From the NCBI GenBank assembly GCA_020073215.1, contig JAIQFO010000003.1, forward strand, positions 124,001 through 188,000: a DNA stretch of 64,000 nt, given 5' to 3'. Below, piece after piece: positions 59,413-64,000 of this stretch. The stretch is from Terriglobia bacterium. Its GTDB lineage: Bacteria; Acidobacteriota; Terriglobia; Terriglobales; Acidobacteriaceae. A program made the position numbers and the translations under genes. Below the pieces are notes generated by a model. It saw nothing but the letters and a program-made list of their open reading frames with translations, did not search any database and was not told where the DNA came from. Every line of letters starts with the position of its first letter. The first letter of the stretch is position 1.

Positions 59413-60117
59413 TTACAGCGGCGATAGCTCATCCTCCTTCTCTTCCTTTTTCCTCGTAACAAGTCTCTTCTCCAGGAACTCCCGCGCCAGATCCTTGCCT
59501 CCTAAGCCGAAGGCGATCGCCAGGCCTAGCATGACGGCTCCAAAGGCGGTTCCGAACGCGATCAGCATCGTCTGTTCCGCGACGCCCAAGACTTCGAACA
59601 CCATGGATAGGGCGAAGATGCTGATGATGATGCGGATCGAAATACTCAACAGGCGGGACGAGCGGAAGTTCGCATTGACGGCTGCCAAGAGCGCGGCGCG
59701 GGCGAAAAAGTTGGCCGCCAACAATCCGAAGAAGAGAATGACCAGAGCCACAAATAACCTGGGCAGGAAGAGAAAGAATCGCGCGATGTAGTCTTGCAAA
59801 CCCACGATTCCCAGCACGCTGACGCCCAGGAGAATGAAACCGACCCACGCCACCCAAAAGACAAACCGGCTGAGCAGTTCGGTGGACGAAGGGAGTGCGG
59901 CCTGGTTCAGGAGTTGGGTGGCGCCAGAGTTCTCCGAGAGCTTGGAAAACCTGGTCAGGCGCAGAACGCTGCGCACCAGCAGCTTCAACAGGGAGGCAAT
60001 CACCCATCCAATGAAAGCAATGATTAGCGTGACAACCAGCCGGGGCAGGTAGTGGGCAAAGCCTCGGACCAGTTCCTGCAAGGCCTGAGTCAGTTCGGTG
60101 ATAATGATTTCCCGCAT
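59413..60117 (-). CDS. MscS-related membrane protein without the beta domain
   Basis: This 234-aa protein has about four to five transmembrane helices, with LVVTLIIAFIGWVIASLLKLLV and FVALVILFFGLLAANFFARAAL matching the conserved-TM-helix repeat (PF05552) found in CmpX/MscS relatives. The last helix resembles the pore helix of MscS (GTAFGAVMLGLAIAFGLGGKDLAREFL). The soluble beta domain is missing. It may form a small channel or scaffold. It is seven bases downstream of the glycosyltransferase gene. Confidence 0.82.
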   Translation of the reverse strand: MREIIITELTQALQELVRGFAHYLPRLVVTLIIAFIGWVIASLLKLLVRSVLRLTRFSKLSENSGATQLLNQAALPSSTELLSRFVFWVAWVGFILLGVSVLGIVGLQDYIARFFLFLPRLFVALVILFFGLLAANFFARAALLAAVNANFRSSRLLSISIRIIISIFALSMVFEVLGVAEQTMLIAFGTAFGAVMLGLAIAFGLGGKDLAREFLEKRLVTRKKEEKEDELSPL

Positions 60118-60124
60118 TGGCGCC

Positions 60125-61393
60125 TCACTTTTTATCCGCCCAAACCTCGAGCAGATAGGGCTTCAGTCGTTCGAACTCGTGGCACAGAGATTCCACATTG
60201 GTTTCGATGTCTTCCCCGGACACATCTCGATTCTCGAGCAGAAAGGACAGAGTTCTTCCACGGTAGAGAGGAACCAGGGCCTGGACAATATGGTCACGAC
60301 TGATGACAGATTTGTGATAGGAAGCCGCAAACTCAAAGACGGTTTTGGCCCAGACGTCGGGCGGGTAACTGAACTCGCTGACTTCAAGATTCGCGATTCT
60401 TTGGAGCGCAGAAAGGGTTGAGGCGGAGAGGATCGAGCGGAAGACCGGTTCTAATTCGGCGACGCCGGTCGAAAACATCTCGCGCAGATGTTTGCGGTTT
60501 ACGCGGGCAGGTTCCTGCATGACTTCCGATTGCGCGCCCAGCGTGGTCACCGGTTGAGACGCGGCGATCGCACTCCACAGCGGGAAATTGCCGTCGAGGG
60601 ACGAAAACAGAGCGCCCACCGTCCGGCGCATGGCTGCCACCAGATCGCCGGCGCCTCGATTGGGCTGCGTCTTCGTCCCCAGGAAAGACTGGCACACGCG
60701 ATATTTCCCGGTGATGGCGGTGATGGTGAGGCAGATTTCGGCGCCGTTTCTGCCCCAGTCGTCGTTCCAGATTCCCTGTGCGAGGAAGTCGGTGGCGAGG
60801 CGTCCGGAGATGGCGAATTCCGAGGCGTAGGGCTCACGGATTTGCTGACCGTAGATGGCGCGCGTCATGGGATAGAGCAGATTTCGCATGAGCACGCCTT
60901 CGAACTTCTGGCGGCGATAGATAGGGGAAACCAGGTCGAAGTTGTCGCGGTAGACGGGAGTGGCGAGGCGCTGCAGCCAGTCGGGTTCGATGGTTGTGGA
61001 ATCGGGTGAAACGACGACGCAGGCCCGGGCGCGCAGCAAGTCGGCGGCGGCGAGGATCGTCCGCAGCGCGGTTCCGGGCTCTGGAGTGCGCGCATAACTG
61101 GTGCTGATGGAGTGCAAGGTACGTAACGCGAATACTTTGGACGCGCTCCACGCATCATCGATCGAGGTACCCACAACCAGGTCGGGAGTTCCGTCTTGCG
61201 ATCCACCGTCGGCGTTAATGATTACAGCCCGTTCGCGGGGATAACACTTGAGAATGCCGGACTGAATGGCGCGGATGACGGGCTCGACGGTTTTGGCATT
61301 GTTGTGGGTGGGCAGGCCTACGACGATATCGACCTCGCCTACGTTGATGAGTTGGCGAAGAAAATCATCGGTGAAAAGGGTCTCTTCCGCCAA
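60125..61393 (-). CDS. GT2-fold glycosyltransferase, possibly mannosyl-/glucosylglycerate synthase-like
   Basis: This 422-aa protein has the nucleotide-sugar part VDIVVGLPTHNNAKTVEPVI, then VIINADGGSQDGTPDLVV, and a later ACVVVSPDSTTIEPDWLQRL where an acidic pair would bind metal. The C-terminal half (PPDVWAKTVFEFAASYHKSV, LVPLYRGRTLSFLLENRD) resembles the helical C-terminus of mannosylglycerate synthase-type GT78/GT81 enzymes. It would make a compatible solute or glucosyl-3-phosphoglycerate. It sits with trehalose synthase and a mechanosensitive-like gene, which supports an osmolyte role; this is inference. Confidence 0.75.
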   Translation of the reverse strand: MAEETLFTDDFLRQLINVGEVDIVVGLPTHNNAKTVEPVIRAIQSGILKCYPRERAVIINADGGSQDGTPDLVVGTSIDDAWSASKVFALRTLHSISTSYARTPEPGTALRTILAAADLLRARACVVVSPDSTTIEPDWLQRLATPVYRDNFDLVSPIYRRQKFEGVLMRNLLYPMTRAIYGQQIREPYASEFAISGRLATDFLAQGIWNDDWGRNGAEICLTITAITGKYRVCQSFLGTKTQPNRGAGDLVAAMRRTVGALFSSLDGNFPLWSAIAASQPVTTLGAQSEVMQEPARVNRKHLREMFSTGVAELEPVFRSILSASTLSALQRIANLEVSEFSYPPDVWAKTVFEFAASYHKSVISRDHIVQALVPLYRGRTLSFLLENRDVSGEDIETNVESLCHEFERLKPYLLEVWADKK

Positions 61394-61423
61394 TTCGTCC
61401 TCCGCGCGAAGTTTTCAGGAAGC

Positions 61424-61499
61424 TCTGATTAAGTACCCCCGAAGAGCTTGAACCACGGGGTACACGGGGTGCACGGAGGCACCCTGGGACTTAATCAGA
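61424..61499. repeat. Inverted repeat with 11-base arms
   Basis: TCTGATTAAGT (61424-61434) and ACTTAATCAGA (61489-61499) are perfect complements around a 54-base middle containing a run of CACGGGGTACACGGGGTGCA type. The middle resembles a simple-repeat motif seen between genes in related genomes. It is in the leader of the glycosyltransferase gene. Confidence 0.65.
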
Positions 61500-61515
61500 T
61501 TTTCCTTACGGTAGA

Positions 61516-62082
61516 CTAATCGTTCCCTTGCAGTTCGAGCCAGCGCCCGTTGTGACAATAGTAAATGAGGGAGGCTTCGTCGCCGCCGATTTCGACGCCG
61601 TCGTGGAGGATCGGGTTGGTGTGCGGGTCACCGAAGAACTCGCGGTAGGTGGTGATCTGACTTGGCGGCGCTTTGAGCAGGTAGAGACTGCCAGCCTCGC
61701 CGGGCGGGAAGTGACCTTGCAGGGCCCAGCCGTGGCGAATCTCGGCCGGGCACGGAGCCGACTTGCCCCAGAATACGAGCGCACGCGTAGAGCCGTCGGG
61801 TGCGATGCAGAGGGCAGCCCAATCATTCTGGGTAGGGTCGGCGAAGTGGCCGGGCACGATATTCAGTTGTGTCTGGTCCCAATGCTGTGTTTCCGGAAGT
61901 TCGCAGTGCTGCTTCTTGAGCGCGGCCTGGATTGCGGCGGGCGCGCGGCCATAGGTATCCGGCGAAACACGTTTCTGCGGAGGCGGGGGCGGCGACTGCG
62001 GCTCCGCTGCCGTCGCAGCCAGGAACAACGATAACAGCCAGACGATCTGGATCGTTTTGACGCTATGAGTCAGCATGGGCAT
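61516..62082 (-). CDS. Secreted protein of unknown function, 188 aa
   Basis: A signal peptide (TIQIVWLLSLFLAATAAEPQS) is followed by a Pro-rich bit (PPPPPQKR). The folded part has QHCELPETQHWDQTQLNIVP, then NDWAALCIAPDGSTRALVFW and EIGGDEASLIYYCHNGRWLE. Four Cys are present. No family is recognised. It lies between trehalose synthase and the glycosyltransferase on the same strand. Confidence 0.7.
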   Translation of the reverse strand: MPMLTHSVKTIQIVWLLSLFLAATAAEPQSPPPPPQKRVSPDTYGRAPAAIQAALKKQHCELPETQHWDQTQLNIVPGHFADPTQNDWAALCIAPDGSTRALVFWGKSAPCPAEIRHGWALQGHFPPGEAGSLYLLKAPPSQITTYREFFGDPHTNPILHDGVEIGGDEASLIYYCHNGRWLELQGND

Positions 62083-62112
62083 GTCCAATCAGACCGCCAA
62101 TATGCGTTTTGT

Positions 62113-63753
62113 TCAGATCCGCCGGAGCCGGAACCAGTAGAACTGGTAGGGGCCCATGGTTAGAAGGTAAGGCAGATCGCCGATGCGCGGAAAAATATTT
62201 CTGCCAAACATCTCAATCAGAATATTTCCTTTCAAATGTCGCAGATCGAGTTCGACGGCTTGCGCGGCGCTGGAAAGATTGTTTACCACCAAGACCGTCT
62301 CCTTGCCCAATTGCCGGACATAGGCCAGGATGCGGTGATTGGCGGGGTAGAGAAACTCGATCGAGCCGGAGCCGAACACGGGGCTGGAACGGCGAATCCG
62401 CATGATGTGCTTCATCCAGGAAAGCAGGGAATGCTCGGTGCGCTTTTGGGATAACACGTTCACCGCCTGGTACCCATAGACGGGGTTGAGAATCGGGGGC
62501 GAATAGAGACTTTCCGGATCCGCGGTAGAGAAGCCTCCATTCCAGCCGCCGCTCCACTGCATGGGAGTTCGTACGCCGTTGCGGTCGCCCAGATGAATGT
62601 TGTCGCCCATGCCGATCTCGTCTCCGTAATAAATGATGGGAGTACCGGGCAGCGACATCAGCATGCCATTCATCAATTCGATTCTGCGCCGATCGTTGTC
62701 GAGCAGGGGAGCGAGGCGCCTGCGGATGCCGAGATTCAGCCGCATACTCTTGTCGCTGGCATAGATGTCATACATGTAATCGCGTTCGATATCGGTGACC
62801 ATTTCCAGCGTCAATTCGTCGTGGTTGCGCAGAAAGAGGCACCACTGACAGGAGGCGGGAATCTCTGGCGTCTGGCGGAGAATTTCCGTGATGGGCTTGC
62901 GGTCTTCCAGGCGTAAACCCATGAACATCCTTGGCATCAAGGGAAAATTGAAGGCCATGTGGAATTCATCGCCGTTGCCAAAGTAGGGACGAAGATCGGC
63001 CGGCCACTGGTTCGCTTCGGCCAGCAGCATGGCGCCCGGAAATTGATCGTCAACTTTCTTGCGCAGTTCGCGGACGACCTCGTGGGTCTCGGGCAGGTTC
63101 TCGCAGGAGGTGCCCTCGCGCTCGATCAGGTAGGGGACAGCATCGAGGCGGAAACCGTCGACTCCGAGTTCGAGCCAGAAGGTCATCACCTTCCACATTT
63201 CTTCGCGTACCGCGGGATTGTCGTAATTCAGATCGGGCTGATGACTGAAGAAGCGATGCCAGTAGTAGGACTTGGAAATGGGATCCCAGGCCCAATTCGA
63301 CATTTCGGTATCGACGAAGATGATTCGGGTTCCGCGATATTTGGAATCGGTATCGCTCCACACATACCAGTCACGTTTGGGATTGTCTTGCGAACTTCTC
63401 GCTTCCTGGAACCAGGGATGTTGATCGGAAGTGTGGTTCGCCACCATCTCGATAATCACGCGGATGCCGCGGTCGTGAGCGCCCGCAAGGAAAGTCTTGA
63501 AATCTTCTAGCGTGCCGTAGTTTGGGTGAACCGAGCGGTAATCGGAGATGTCGTAACCGTCGTCGCGCAAGGGGGAGGGGAAAAACGGCATCAGCCAGAT
63601 GGCGGTCACACCCAGTTCTTGCACGTAATCCAGCTTCTGGGCGAGACCCTGAAAATCGCCGATCCCGTCGCCGTTGCTGTCGAAGAAGGTGCGGACATGG
63701 ATCTGGTAGATGATCGCGTCTTTGTACCAACCGGCTTCGCGCTTCAACGGCAA
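62113..63753 (-). CDS. treS: Trehalose synthase (maltose alpha-D-glucosyltransferase, GH13)
   Basis: This 546-aa enzyme interconverts maltose and trehalose. GH13 catalytic residues are in place: nucleophile D204 in [10 protein letters not shown], acid/base E246 in LLAEANQW and D312 in [11 protein letters not shown]. The opening [20 protein letters not shown] and the segment [20 protein letters not shown] are typical of TreS. No fused maltokinase (Pep2) domain is present. The start is TTG at 63753, six bases after a GGAGA run. It leads a minus-strand group with the glycosyltransferase and MscS-like genes. Confidence 0.92.
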   Translation of the reverse strand: MPLKREAGWYKDAIIYQIHVRTFFDSNGDGIGDFQGLAQKLDYVQELGVTAIWLMPFFPSPLRDDGYDISDYRSVHPNYGTLEDFKTFLAGAHDRGIRVIIEMVANHTSDQHPWFQEARSSQDNPKRDWYVWSDTDSKYRGTRIIFVDTEMSNWAWDPISKSYYWHRFFSHQPDLNYDNPAVREEMWKVMTFWLELGVDGFRLDAVPYLIEREGTSCENLPETHEVVRELRKKVDDQFPGAMLLAEANQWPADLRPYFGNGDEFHMAFNFPLMPRMFMGLRLEDRKPITEILRQTPEIPASCQWCLFLRNHDELTLEMVTDIERDYMYDIYASDKSMRLNLGIRRRLAPLLDNDRRRIELMNGMLMSLPGTPIIYYGDEIGMGDNIHLGDRNGVRTPMQWSGGWNGGFSTADPESLYSPPILNPVYGYQAVNVLSQKRTEHSLLSWMKHIMRIRRSSPVFGSGSIEFLYPANHRILAYVRQLGKETVLVVNNLSSAAQAVELDLRHLKGNILIEMFGRNIFPRIGDLPYLLTMGPYQFYWFRLRRI

Positions 63754-64000
63754 CCTATTTCTCCGGAATTATCGGCGGGCCACCTGGTGGCGGCGTCCAT
63801 AGAATCTTAATTCACGAGGCATGCTTATTCGGACCGTTACCTTTTTGCTTCCGGAGTCGAAGGAACGGGGAGGCCGGAGTTGTGAGTATCCACAATGCAT
63901 TTACGATTACGCTCAAAACGCCGTCGCCAGTGATAAGCCGATTCTACCCCAGCAATCCGGCTGAAAGCCTGGGGATGAGAGAAGCACGGTCTTGCGGAGA
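63754..64000. other. Upstream region of treS, right window edge
   Basis: No gene is supported in these 247 bases. It should contain the treS promoter; no clear promoter or palindrome was recognised. Confidence 0.5.

Overview
The window is one contiguous piece of a bacterial chromosome with moderately high GC. Its gene content suggests an Acidobacteriota member, probably near Koribacter/Terriglobia. The clues are a 93-aa Cys protein starting MTPRVRHCVECPKC, a 377-aa protein opening MALARIITRSQACSRE, many GT-C/DUF2029 membrane glycosyltransferases beside a Tad pilus locus, and families of short palindromic intergenic repeats. No rRNA, complete tRNA, phage structural gene or CRISPR array was seen, so the assignment is inference.

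Layout. 0-2.7 kb (-): small and large subunits of a molybdenum hydroxylase, the large one cut by the window edge. 2.8-8.4 kb: secreted S9 peptidase, three tandem DUF1579-like genes and a divergent MocR-type regulator with a direct-repeat operator between. 8.4-16.1 kb: mixed genes (SWRK-repeat membrane protein, M28 peptidase, cysteine-less peroxiredoxin-like protein, methyltransferase, aromatic amino acid decarboxylase, NUDIX, pseudouridine synthase). 16.2-22.8 kb (+): carboxylate module of outer-membrane porin, OFA-type oxalate/formate transporter and acetyl-CoA synthetase, with two CRP-like sites upstream, hairpin-rich leaders between genes and a rho-independent terminator at the end. 23.5-31.8 kb (-): Tad/Flp pilus operon in the order flp, prepilin peptidase, cpaB, cpaC, cpaE, cpaF, tadB, tadC, small membrane peptide, DUF192. 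32-47.5 kb: large set of membrane glycosyltransferases (three GT87/DUF2029, one GT39-like, a tandem triplicate of another GT-C family, one further 552-aa protein) around a GT2/epimerase pair. 47.9-50.5 kb: scrambled accessory patch holding an HNH fragment, a DUF433/DUF5615 toxin-antitoxin pair whose toxin gene is broken by an internal inversion, and a recombination-module remnant. 50.7-57.1 kb (+): sigma-54 activator with a pseudo-receiver, three TadE/F/G-like pseudopilins and a TonB-like protein, the second half of the pilus system. 57.3-63.8 kb: Ada/AlkA repair protein, the Cys-rich small protein, then a likely osmolyte group (trehalose synthase, secreted protein, mannosylglycerate-synthase-like glycosyltransferase, MscS-related membrane protein).

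How parts fit: the porin, transporter and Acs would carry small carboxylates across both membranes and activate acetate. The two Tad blocks together supply pilin, peptidase, secretin, ATPases, platform proteins and minor pilins, with the sigma-54 activator as candidate regulator. The glycosyltransferase block on the same strand may build or attach surface glycans. The strongest anomalies are the inverted toxin gene, the catalytically altered peroxiredoxin-like protein, an apparent ACG start in cpaB, the pseudo-receiver, and several candidate structured RNAs.
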